Assembly (NCBI RefSeq): GCF_963678635.1
Contig: NC_087062.1
Coordinates: 58,172,129-58,236,128 of the forward strand
Length of the DNA: 64,000 nucleotides
Source: Symsagittifera roscoffensis
Lineage: Eukaryota > Xenacoelomorpha > Acoela > Convolutidae
Reading direction: 5' to 3'
The notes beneath the pieces are model-generated. The model ran no database searches. It was not told where the DNA came from and saw only the letters and a program-made list of their open reading frames with translations. Shown piece after piece: positions 11,863 through 21,539 of this stretch. Each line of letters opens with the position of its first letter. Position 1 is the first letter of the stretch. Made by a program: the position numbers and the translations under genes.

Positions 11863-12560
11863 CTGCGAGTTCCCACAGGGTTTACCAAATCTAGGATCAT
11901 CGGCTAACTTAGAACCTTAGTACGCGGCATCCGGGAGCCCCATGTCTCCCGGCTCAAGCAGCTTCTCCACTATTCTTAACTGTGCGGGAGTTGCCACCCT
12001 GATTCCGGCTATACTTGTTCGATGTTTGGGAGGTTCCACTATAAGTACCGGACTTCCCAACTGCTTGAGTGATCTGTAGTTGATCGGTCCCATCACCGAC
12101 TTCAGCGGGATCCCAGTCAAGTCAGCTGACTCCATTGTCTTCGCTCTTGTCTTGAGAAGTGTGCCTCGTGGGCCTTCAACCAATCTACACAGTGGTGTCG
12201 ACTCATGTCCTCGTGTGACACATCCTTGAGCCCCAAGGCCTCCGCCAACTCCTGTCTGCAGTCCAAATCCTTCAGGTCCAACTTTTTTTCTCTTCGAATA
12301 TCGCGTCTTACTCGCATCTGCTGGTCTCTCCATCTTCTTGTTGTCCATCACCACTACCGAACTCCACGACACCAACGAACTCTGGGGCGTGGATGACTCC
12401 GCCTCTTCAGCCTCCATCGGTGTGGACCCTGACTGAGTGGTCCGGCTACTCCTCGAACTGTCTCGCGAATCGGCTCTCGCTCCCAGACGGCTGGATAGGG
12501 GTCTAGGGGCAAAGAAAGGAGGTATCGGGGGTGGGCCAAAGGTAAACTGGGCCGTTTCCA
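11863..12560 (-). pseudogene. ORF2 linker between the two SGNH-like domains
   Basis: Two interleaved minus-strand frames. One (12,117-12,317) reads as a charged helical protein (LDLKDLDCRQELAEALGLK). After a frame change it continues as SVMGPINYRSLKQLGSPVL...LRIVEKLLEPGDMGLPDAAY, which ends at a TAA followed in the same frame by the SGNH-2 segment. I infer a single ancestral reading frame now carrying at least one frameshift and one stop. The more upstream part (to about 12,560) is rich in Ser, Pro and Arg and looks like a disordered linker. Confidence 0.45.
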
Positions 12561-13241
12561 GCAGGTCCGACTCAATAAGTCAACAGCAGGCTTAGGTGTC
12601 TTTGGAAGACACCATTCAGCCACTCCGTTCCCTTGGGCGTACCAAAGTGGATGCCGTCCGAGGATGCATCATGCGGAAGGGAGCGTTCCATCAGCTCGGC
12701 CACATCTAGCAACCTCACGGGGAGCACGCTTCTTTGCTGAATCTGTTGATTTCCTCGTTGATATTTCGCACCTTCTCATTCATTCCATCGCATGTTGGTC
12801 AAATTTCACGTTGTATGGGACCGTGCAGATGGTGAGTATGGCGGGATCAGAACAAATCCTCAGCTCCTGAAGGATACAACTTATCTTCTCGTGCAACCTC
12901 ATCACCTTCCTTGACTCTCCTCTAGACACGTCATTGGACCGTGTACATCTTCACCATATCCATCATCTCCAGGGCCGCCAACATCTACGGCGTCGCAGCT
13001 CCAGAAAACTCAAGACTCCAACCTGCCAGTGTGACTGGATCCGCGTCAGCACCCGTATCAAGCTGTCCCCTATAATCAGGTGAACCGTACACTCCGGTAT
13101 CTTGGGTTGAGTGAAGTATTCAGCCCAAGCCGCGTCATGGAAACAGTCCCTCCTGGCCCGCTGTGCTGCCGTCCAGTCCATTTGGTTGTGTCTGTGATAT
13201 CCACCATCCTCATTCTTCTTGTAGCTCGCGATTGTCACACT
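12561..13241 (-). pseudogene. ORF2 SGNH/GDSL hydrolase-like domain 1 (broken)
   Basis: Minus-strand remnant of an SGNH-fold esterase-like domain. Block I is VHLIIGDSLIRVL (GDS codons at 13,062-13,070). About 44 codons later comes SNDVSRG (12,927-12,938), matching block III with its Gly replaced. Block V is SSDGIHF (12,647-12,664), giving the Asp-x-x-His pair. Order and spacing fit the SGNH family, whose members cleave ester bonds of lipids, carbohydrates or acetyl groups. The frame is broken between the blocks by several shifts and stops, so this copy cannot make the enzyme. It lies between the coiled-coil part and SGNH-2. Confidence 0.55.
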
Positions 13242-14333
13242 CCTAACTGGATAGTCCCTCTAAGTAGGAGGTCGCCCTTCCCTCACCGAATCGTCACGGG
13301 CTTTCGACTGTAACCTATCCTGTAGTACCTTGAGACGTGATGAACTCGACCCAGCTTGGCTACTACTTGTGGTTGAACTAAGGGTATACCCTGGTAGCTT
13401 GACCTCCATCAATGGTCGTATCGATTGCGTATCCAGACTGTGCACAGAGTGTAACGGCTCGGGTGGTATCCACACCTCCAGCCCATCATTCATGTGCTCC
13501 TGGGCCGCGCGGTCTAAGTTGAACCGGCCGCTGGGCCTAGGAACATCGTCCACCTCCATTCGCGACTCAGGTATCGATGCTGTGGCGGCTGGCTCTGTTG
13601 TCCGTGTCCTCTTTTCTTTCTGTCTCGCGAGCTCTAGTTGTCTTCTCTGATGTTTCTCCGTCACCAACTTCAGCTGCTCACAGTTCACTTCGTTCTCGCG
13701 GACCCTCTGCTCCTGCTGGTATTCCGCCCTGATCATGTTGAGATCACGCCACGCTTGATCCCTCTCGAGGATCGCCTGATCTCTTTCCAGGTTTGCCTGG
13801 TCCCTCTCTTTCCAGTTTTGCCTGGAGTTTCGCGCCATCCCTGTCAAGGTTCGCTTTGTCATTTTCCCTCTGTGCCCTCTCTAGTTCCCTCTTCAAGCTA
13901 CTGAGGTCCGGGTATGCTTCCTCCGTCTGTTGACAACGTATCATAGACGACGGCCTGCTCGTGGATTGGGCCGCGAACGCCGCTGTCGGTATGGTGGGGA
14001 GTGGAAACTCTCCTGCGCCATATTCCGTGTTGTTGCTCAAGCCAGGATTTCTCGCCAAGTCGAATCCCCTCACGCCTCCATCCACATTCCAGGACAACCA
14101 TCTGGTCTGCTCCTGATTGGATATCCCCTCCGTCGTGTAGCCAACCATCAAAACAGCTTCTGTTGCTGATTCCCTGCATTCACCCTGCGCCTCTAACTAC
14201 AGGATGACGTTCAACATCACCGCCATCCTCTCATCGACTTGGGTGTAGTTCAGATCCCTCAAGCGTTTGTATAGTTCATCGAGCGTAGGTATCTTAAGCG
14301 CTACAAGCATAGACTTCCAAAAGCGATCCGCCA
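13242..14333 (-). pseudogene. ORF2 N-terminal part with coiled coil
   Basis: The likely ORF2 start is the ATG at 14,333 (minus), opening MADRFWKSMLVALKIPTLDE and running 45 codons to a TAG. The same coding sense then continues in other frames: 13,744-14,151 and 13,260-13,862. The latter has a heptad-like repeat built on LERDQA units (about 13,730-13,830), a strong coiled-coil candidate, followed by a basic stretch and a Ser-rich tail. The N-terminus resembles a gag-type self-association region only in general character. The break inside the coiled coil is a frameshift between two frames that share the same repeat. Confidence 0.5.
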
Positions 14334-14344
14334 TTGTTACAATC

Positions 14345-14854
14345 TCCAGATGATCTCACACAAGTCAAACAACTTGAGAATTACCTTACCAACCCACTTG
14401 AGAATTATCTTACCAACCAACTCGAGAACTGCCTTACCAACCAACTTGATACTTGAGAAATGTTTCCCTTCAAACTTGTTCAAGACCTTCCTTTTCTTTT
14501 TAAATGAGCGCAGCTAGGTCGTCAACTCAATTTTGCAAATCAATCTGAAAATAAAATGCAGTTTTTAGACCGAGATGTCCTGTGCCTAACCTAAGCCCCT
14601 CCCCCCCAACATTGTGTTTAAAACATTATCCCACAACTTATTTACAAAAAACAATCCAGTTAGTGATTTTTAAGAGCATGCAGAATCATTTCATGTTTTA
14701 GCACCATTATTTCTCTAAGATTTAATTGTCATGCCAATCACATTAAAATCCGTCTACCTGACTCGTGCCCCTTTGTACCTAACTTGAGACCCCCTTTTTA
14801 CCTATTTTGAAACCCCCTTTGTACCTGGCTTGAGACCTCCTCGTCCGCCCGAAC
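14345..14854 (-). promoter_or_regulatory. Intergenic region upstream of ORF2 with GGTAAG-bearing repeats
   Basis: A non-coding gap of about 520 bases separates the pol-macro frame (ends 14,855) from the ORF2 ATG at 14,333. On the minus strand, 14,345-14,460 contain three tandem copies of a unit of about 25-30 nt with the core TTGGTTGGTAAG followed by TTCTCAAG. Each copy holds GGTAAG, a strong match to a 5' splice site. A second small repeat with GAGACC/CTTGAG and runs of C on the plus strand lies at 14,760-14,840. The place suggests a role in expressing ORF2 (splicing, a subgenomic promoter or re-initiation), but that is inference. Confidence 0.35.
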
Positions 14855-15567
14855 TCAGGTGATACTCAAGTAGTAGTTCTTGTGTAGGTGTACCGTTATC
14901 TCCGTTTCTGCAAAGACCACGTGTAGGATAGCGTATAGTTCCCTTGGGTTTAATTTTCCCCTGTTTGGGTCATAGTCGGGCATTGAGACCTCCATTATTC
15001 CTCTTTCGACCATGAAGTCTCTCAGCCTCGTCAGTGCCAACATCACGTGCTCAGGATCTATCGTGTTCCTTTCATTGATCCTCGTTACCAAAAAGCATAG
15101 ATATTTACCCGGGACTTGTGAAACTGATGGGGGAAGCGCAGCCATTTCTCCCAACCCCGGTCTCTGCCTGAATAGAAACTCCAGGTTCTGATATTCTCTC
15201 TTGAAATCAGCCTCTAGTCTCCATTTGAAGCTCAAGTCTGCCGTTATACAGATCGCACTTGTCCTATCTGACAGAATGAAGTCGCTGTCCGTGATCAGGA
15301 TGTTCTCTGAATATTCATTGGGTATATCAAATTTTGTTTTGAAATTCCGTCCTATGGCAGGCTCAGCATCTTCCTCATACAGTTCCAGCCCGCTGGTCTC
15401 TCTCACTTCTCTGAGTTTCTTTATCATCAAACTTTCGGTGTGGGTAAGTCCTACCCCCACTCCCCGGACAAAAATATTTATCGACGTCCCCGTCGATGAT
15501 GCTGGGTCTAAATTATCTGGCGGTATCTCGAGCGGCCTGTCGGTTGCTGTCCAACCGAAAAAGGGAT
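14855..15567 (-). CDS. Macro domain at the end of the pol polyprotein
   Basis: An open frame of about 237 codons (no ATG; 201 codons from the internal GTG at 15,460), the last coding part before the intergenic gap. Counting from 15,460, residues about 54-197 match the macro fold, most like the OARD1/Poa1 branch that binds ADP-ribose and removes it from proteins: a first strand and acidic loop (ILITDSDF), AICITADL followed by FKREY and LGEMAAL, the strand YLCFLVTR, the helix ALTRLRDFMVERG, the strand and loop VSMPDYDPNRGKL, then FAETEITVHLH. The glycine-rich catalytic loop (GCGLD type) is not conserved here, so binding without hydrolysis is possible. It follows the acidic tail after integrase, across a break at 15,567-15,597. 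Unlike Gag and RT it has no internal stop. Confidence 0.6.
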
Positions 15568-15576
15568 CTTTTTTTT

Positions 15577-16254
15577 TTAACGTGTTTTTCTGCTGACCAT
15601 GTCGACCTGCTGGATGCTTTGCTCTTCATCTCCTTTGCTCTTGACACCGCGCATCCATTCTAGTATCCTCAAGTTTGTGTTTTCCCTCCTTTCTATCTCG
15701 CTCTGCTCCAGATCTGTTTCTTGTTCTGGTGTGGAGTAGTCTTCCTGTGGGTAGTGCTCACTGTCGTTGATGATTTGCCATTCATCGTCGGCTACCAATT
15801 CGCCCTCACTCAGTAACTCTTCGCTCAATTCGTCAGGCTGTATCTTGTCAATCAAGAAGTCATCCCCGTACCTATTGTATCTCATGCCTGTCCGTTTGCG
15901 ATTGCCACTCCTTGTTCCTACTGTTATCGGCAAGTCTGTTTCCGTCCACTTTGGCACCTCGTTCTGCTCTGGATCATTCCAGTCTTCTTCCGCAAAGGAT
16001 TCCGCATCTGAGTCTGCTTCTATCTTTTCATTATCGTCCATGCTCACGTCCTCGTTGCCATCATTTTTTTCTCTGGTGCCTTTTTCGTTCACTTCGCATG
16101 CTGGCTCTACCAATAGGTACTCTAGTCCCTCCATAATCTGCAGTACGCACCAGTCTTCCGGAGATGGGACATGCGGTTTCAGATTTTCATAATGCGCTGC
16201 TCGTCCCGTACTCAAGCGGTACAACCGTCCCTGCTCGTGTACTTCCATTATCAT
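15577..16254 (-). CDS. Acidic tail following integrase
   Basis: A 225-codon open frame overlapping the integrase frame by 4 bases in another phase. The first 40 residues (VHEQGRLYRLSTGRAAHYENLKPH) are the usual post-catalytic end of gypsy integrases, comparable to the GPY/F region. The rest is highly acidic with many Asp and Glu and a conserved-looking middle (RYNRYGDDFLIDKI). It has no chromodomain. Frame loss at 15,577 separates it from the macro domain, and I infer that they were once continuous. Confidence 0.6.
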   Translation of the reverse strand: MIMEVHEQGRLYRLSTGRAAHYENLKPHVPSPEDWCVLQIMEGLEYLLVEPACEVNEKGTREKNDGNEDVSMDDNEKIEADSDAESFAEEDWNDPEQNEVPKWTETDLPITVGTRSGNRKRTGMRYNRYGDDFLIDKIQPDELSEELLSEGELVADDEWQIINDSEHYPQEDYSTPEQETDLEQSEIERRENTNLRILEWMRGVKSKGDEEQSIQQVDMVSRKTR

Positions 16255-17167
16255 GAACGGTCCACGCCATTTTTTAGGTAGTTTCTTCGTCCCTTGGGAT
16301 GTATGATGTTCTGGAACACCCAGACGTATTGGCCTACTGCATACGGTTTCGCTTGAAGTATCCTCTCATCGTATTTCTTCCGCTGCCTCATTTGTGCTTG
16401 CGTCGTGTTCCTCCTACAGGGCTCGTTTAGTTCCTGTTGTCTCTTGACCGCTTCTTTCACATAAGCTTGAGGCGACATCGTTTTCCCTTTGTGTTCTGGA
16501 TAAAATAATGTTAGGGGTATTGCTCTCTCCCTGCCCGTTAACATCATGAAGGGACTGATTCCTGTTGTCGAGTGTTGCGTGCTGCTGTACGCCCCTACCA
16601 CTTGCGGCAGATATTTATCCCAGTCTGTCATGTATCTCGAGCAATATACCCTCAGCATGTTCACCAACGTTCTGTTCTGTCTCTCCACTAACCCTTTAGT
16701 CTGAGGATGGTAAGTCGTTGAGTGCGCTTGAGCAATGTGTGACCTCTTCATCAATTCTTTTGACAGGACACCCACAAAGGCTTTCCCGTTGTCCGACTGA
16801 ATTGTCATCGGACAACCAACACGTGATATCCAATGTGTTATCAGGTGGTCACAAGTCTCCTCCGCTGGGGCTGTTTGACAGGACACCGCTTCTGCCAACT
16901 TCGTAAAGTGGTCTATTATGACAAGTATTTGGTTGTATCCCGACTCTGTCATTCAGATCTTCTGGTGGTCTATCTGCACAACCTCCGAGCTCTCAACGGA
17001 CTTGAGTGGGAACTTCATATTCCGTGGGTCTTTCACCTGTAGGCATGCCAGACACGCGTTCACCCATCTTTCGCAAGCCTTCCTTAATCCCGGCCAATCA
17101 AACCTGTGTAGTATTCTCTGTTGCACCTTGTCTATCCCCTGGTGCCCCTGAATAACACTTCAGTCTG
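16251..17167 (-). pseudogene. Ty3/gypsy integrase
   Basis: The zinc-binding part is visible at about 17,000-17,160 (GHQGIDKVQQ...WVNACLACLQVK, with the CxxC of the HHCC finger). The rve catalytic core follows: VQIDHQKI with the first Asp, an in-frame TGA, then a 233-codon frame (16,251-16,952) with QSDNGKAF and GLVERQNRTL. The second Asp and the Glu are 35 residues apart, the DD35E signature of integrases. TYHPQTKGLVERQ is typical of the gypsy group. At least one stop and a frameshift inactivate this copy. It inserts element DNA into the host genome. Confidence 0.85.
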
Positions 17168-18105
17168 CTATAACTGTGGTAGTATGATGAGGTTATGCTT
17201 GTGTAGTATCTTCTCCTCATCCTTTCTCCTGCATGCTACCACCCCATCAGCTGTGTGAAAGATTAAATCTTTTCTCTCCTTGTAGAACTGGCTCAAGATC
17301 TTGTAGTTGTCTTCTTCCAGATCCCCTTTCTCTTTGGCTCCCGTCCGAATCCATTTGGAGAGATTGCTTGTCATCTTGTCATTCTTTTGGGCCCGTATTA
17401 GATCCGACAGCCTATATCTCGCCTTGACGCGTTCCTTCAGTGCCATTATCTGACCATTCATTTCGAACGGTTTCCTTGATACAGCAATTTTTCAAGTTCT
17501 TCACCTCCGCGCACCTCCTGCTGATCCAAAATGTACGTTCCTGAGGAAGGATCCGTCTGTAGCTCCTTGTCGCGGTGCCCCATCTTCTCTTCTGCCAATA
17601 TCATGCATAGACTATCTTGGTCATCGCTGCTCTTCTCTGAGTCTTCATCCCATTCTTCACACTCCCCGAAAAACTTTTCTTCTTCAGCATCTTCTTCTTC
17701 AGTGGGCCACTCCCCGGACTCTTGACCCAGTCCAAGGTGCTCAGCCTCCTCCTTGAATGCCACCTTCTTCTTCCTAACCATAGTCCGCTTAAGTATGTCC
17801 TCAGGGATTCTCTCAACCAATGACTGCACGACTTATTTTTCATCAGTTTTCTTTTCTTCCAAGTAGTTATCGCTACCATCCACATCATTCCTTCTCAATA
17901 TCGTGACTTCTGGTTCATCTTTACCCTTTTTTTCGATCACAGGTTTATCGTCTGCTAGTTTCTCGAGTAACTTCCTCAAGTCATCACCTAACTCTGTCCT
18001 TCCCGTTTCCACTTGAATGAGATCATAGCCTTTTGACTTTAGTGTCTCCCTCACAATTTTCGACTTGAGCATTATCTCCATTGGCATCCCTTGGGTTCTT
18101 TTCAA
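17168..18105 (-). pseudogene. Linker between RNase H and integrase
   Basis: Three consecutive minus-strand frames (17,833-18,105, 17,458-17,829, 17,168-17,461). The middle one is very rich in Glu and Asp. The last, with KWIRTGAKEKGDLEEDNYKI and GVVACRRKDEEKILHKHN, leads into the integrase zinc finger and ends at a stop directly before it. This insert is several hundred residues longer than the tether between RNase H and integrase in ordinary gypsy elements and contributes to the giant size. Confidence 0.55.
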
Positions 18106-18204
18106 GATTGTTTTTTCTGGACGCTCCTATGGTAATTCGGGATAATCTTCTATAGGTTTGCCAGACTTGTCGAGCTATCTCGTGAGTGGAAGATTATCAT
18201 ACGT

Positions 18205-19743
18205 TTACTCATCCATGAAGGAGAAGCCATCTTTGATTTCTGGCCTATCTGCCTCCCTCTGTTCCTGTCTCTCGTAGAATTCCGTCTTCTTACTCAAGCT
18301 ATCGGCATTTTGATGTTTGTCTCTCGTCCTATGCTCAATTATCATGTGGTATCCATCGAGGCGAACTATCCATCTCCCAATGTAGCTCTGATCCATTGAG
18401 TACATTTTCAACCAGCTGAGTACCCTGTTGTCGACTCCTAACTTAAACGGCTCGCTACCTAGGTATGCCCTGTTTTTTTTTTGACAAAGGTGACCACCGC
18501 GAACGTTTCTGCTTTAGGCGCCCCGTACTTCATCTCCGTATCACTCAAGACTTTACTCCCGTACCGTATGCTATCGGTATCAAGACTGTCTTTCCGTTCC
18601 ACTCCTGCTTTTGATGTAGAATGCCAGAAATCGCTACTACCGACGCATCCGTGTCCAGCACGTACATTTTTTTTTGCGTTGGCACCGGTGCTTCACACAA
18701 CTCCTTCTTTATTCTCTGGAATGACTGACTCCTCTGCTGCATAGTTCCACGTGAGTTTCTTGCCTTTGTGCCTCATCAGTTGTTGCATCGGTTACACTTT
18801 GTCCGCATAGCCCTTAATGAACGCCCTGTAATATTTCGCAAAGCCCAAGAAACTCATCAGTTGATGTTCCGTTTTTGGAGATTTCCAGGTCAGAACCACT
18901 TCTACTGCATCTGTATTTAATCGAGTCATTGAGTATTTCGCACTTTGATGGTTTGCACTTTAGTCCCAATCTCTTCATGCAGGCGAACACCTCGTCTAGT
19001 CGCTCGACGTGGTCTTCTACTGTCGGTGTCGCTATTACCACGTCGTCCACGTAGCACATTACCAGGTTGCCGTATTTCTTCGTTACACCTATCAATGCGT
19101 GTGCCATCAATCGTTGAAACGTAGCCGTGGCATTGCAAAGACCAAAGGGCATCCTTTTTCATTGAAACAGCCCCAGCTCGCAGGCAAATCCTGTTTTTTC
19201 CCTGTCTTGCTTCCTCAGTGGAACCTGCCAAAAAGCGGATCCTAAATCAAGAGTCGTAAAAAATTTTGCGTCCCCTAACTTCGAGAGGCTCTCATCAATC
19301 CTAGCTATGGGATAGGCATCCTTCACCGTGACAGAGTTCAGATACCAAAAGTCGCAACAAAACCTTAGTTGGTCGCCTTTCTTCTTAGCCATCACTACTC
19401 CACACGCCCTCGTTGATTTGGACGGTTCTATCATATCACACTCTAGTAAGGTCTCTATTTTTTTTCTACATGCATCCGATTTGTGTGGGGTCATACGCCT
19501 CGCCTCCTCCCTGTGCGGTACCTCCGACTCTTCAAGCTCTATTTCATGTTCAACAAAATTACAACATCCAATGTCTGCCTTATGTTTCGAAAAAACATCC
19601 TCATTGCGCTCTAGTACGTGCTTGATGGCTTCGAGCTGTTCGTCCGTTAACTTGCCCCTCAAGTGCTCTATTTCTGGTAAAACTAGTTTTTTCCTGGGTT
19701 TTTGTGGGTCTTTCCTGGAAATTCGAACAGCTCGAAAGTCCAT
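18205..19743 (-). pseudogene. Ty3/gypsy reverse transcriptase and RNase H
   Basis: Reverse transcriptase motifs in order: QLRFCCDFWYLNSVTVKDAYP, TTLDLGSAFWQVPL with the first catalytic Asp, MPFGLCNATATFQRLM, and MCYVDDVVIATPT with the catalytic YVDD box. RNase H follows with VLDTDASVVAISGILHQ and, near the end, DGYHMIIEHRTRDKHQNADSLS. The frame is interrupted by an in-frame TGA just before MPFGL (about 19,154) and by shifts after the thumb and within RNase H (18,412-18,545). Together these domains copy element RNA into DNA and degrade the template. The arrangement RT-RH-IN places the element in Ty3/gypsy rather than copia. Confidence 0.88.
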
Positions 19744-19879
19744 CGTCTGTCTCTGATTTAAGTTATTTCACAAGACCTGATGTATCTTTTATTTTCTTTA
19801 ATCTTCTCAAGATACAAATCTTGTCCCAATGATTGGTACAATCAAGAACTTCATTCTCTTTCACATTTTCAGTCATTTC

Positions 19880-20895
19880 TTATCGAGTTTTCACGGGTAA
19901 AGTGTATCCCAGTTTCCTTCCCCACTGGATCGTGATGGGTATATCAAGAGTATTCAACAAGACACTGACGCAGAGGCCGCTCTTGGTTATCGAGAAGGAT
20001 CTTCCTAAAACAGCAGCACTTTGAGCACTTTGACTATTTGGATTTGGGACTATGCATACTTGCTTGTTGTCACTTAGTTCATTGTAATTTTTCATCCGCA
20101 AGCTTACAATTGCCGCTTCGTTTGCTTTCAGCCCCGCCCTCCTACTCAAGAATACCGGTGCTTTATTCTCATTCGTCATTATTAAATTTACCGGTTTAAT
20201 TACGTACTTCCTTTCCGGGTTTCGAATCCTGAACATGTCATTGTTTAGATCAATTGTTACGTCGAAATTTCTGATCAAGTCTCTGCCTAAAATGAATTGG
20301 TCAGACTCATCCAGGTTTTCCACCACAAGAAAGATCATCCACAGATAGCGTTCCCCCAAGTTTAGGGCTATTATTGGTGTCCTCCCTAGTGTCCGCAGCG
20401 CCCCTTTGTTTGCAGCTGACAGCCGTATTCTCGAGTCTATCAAATTGTCTTTGTCGAAGCCCATTCGCTCCCAAGTTTCGATTGGTATAACGCTCAAGAC
20501 CGCTGCCATGTCTAGTAACCCGCGCAACTGAGTCTTCTTGCCGCTTCTTCCAACATGGCGCAGTGTCCAATCGATCTCACTTTCAGTTCTTCTCTGCCCA
20601 CGTAGATCTGTCCGGCTAGGTCTTCGTCACATGTTATCATATTTTTCGTGTAGATGTTTATTCCATCAATGTTTAACATCACCTCATGCGGACCATAGGC
20701 TTCCGTGTACCTATTTTCGTTGCGGACCGACTTGCTACCACCTCTTGTGAGTAGTGCCCTCAAGGCTCTAGAAGTTGTCTGCGGACTTATTGCACTGAAG
20801 TAATCTACGTACACATCAATGTGCATTATCGTCTGATCGATTGGCTCACTCAGGTTTCTCGTTACTTCGTGGCCGCCCACAGTGGTTATCGACAT
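19880..20895 (-). pseudogene. Retropepsin-type protease region
   Basis: Two frames overlapping by 16 bases (20,512-20,895 and 19,880-20,527). The second has an aspartic protease core: LLDMAAVLSVI at the place of the catalytic DTGA loop, then DQFILGRDLIRNFDV, which matches the ILGxD strand of retropepsins. The active-site loop reads DMAA, so Thr and Gly are substituted and activity is unlikely. The upstream part (HEVTRNLSEPIDQTIMHIDVYVDYF) is a conserved-looking spacer after the Gag zinc knuckles. The downstream end leads into reverse transcriptase after a break of about 140 bases. Confidence 0.7.
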
Positions 20896-21512
20896 TATTC
20901 TGGCTCCACTTTTGTTATTCCGAATGGTTTTCCCGTCACCACTTTTAGAGTGTTGCAGTTTCCACTCCTTGTCGCACCCCTTTTGGCTTCTGGTACTGGT
21001 ACCGACCTACATAGTGTCTCATTCAACTTCTGCCTATCAATCTCCTGTTTCAGTCGTTGCTCGATCTCTTTCGTCACTTTGTTGACAGCCTCCGCAGCTG
21101 CTCTCTCATAGTTTATTTCCAGAGAATTCTTGGTCTCGGCTTCCATGGCATTTTTGACTTGCGTTACAGCCATCACCGTTTTTGTCGGTAGTTCCGCACT
21201 CGGTGCCTCAGAGTTTTTTGCGTCAAACTCGGCTTGTCTGTTCCTCATGTTCTGTACCGCCGCCAGCGCTAGCTTGTGTTTTTGGTGACTTTGGTTCTTC
21301 ACCGCTTCCCAAAACAACGAACAATCCATCCTGAAGTGGCATTCTTGATTGCAGAAGAAGCACCTTGCGCCTATTTTGATAATCCAGCCACTATAGAACT
21401 CATGTTGCTTCGCCTGGCTCAAATCTTCCTCATCCAGCGCATATCCCAGACTCTTCATGCCTTGCTTGTACGTCGTGCAATCCGCCACGTGATGATCCGC
21501 TGATCCGCACAA
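20896..21512 (-). CDS. Gag nucleocapsid part with CCHC zinc knuckles
   Basis: An open frame of about 206 codons, without its own start, joining Gag to the protease region. Two knuckles are visible. CFFCNQECHFRMDC is a full Cx2Cx4Hx4C RNA-binding motif. CGSADHHVADC lacks the first Cys, which is read as Ser just upstream. A charged helical stretch (residues about 130-180, EAETKNSLEINYERAAAEAVNKVTKEIEQR) follows, a coiled-coil candidate. In gypsy elements this region packages element RNA. Confidence 0.7.
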
Positions 21513-21539
21513 TTTGCTAATGACCTGCGTTTGTCCATA

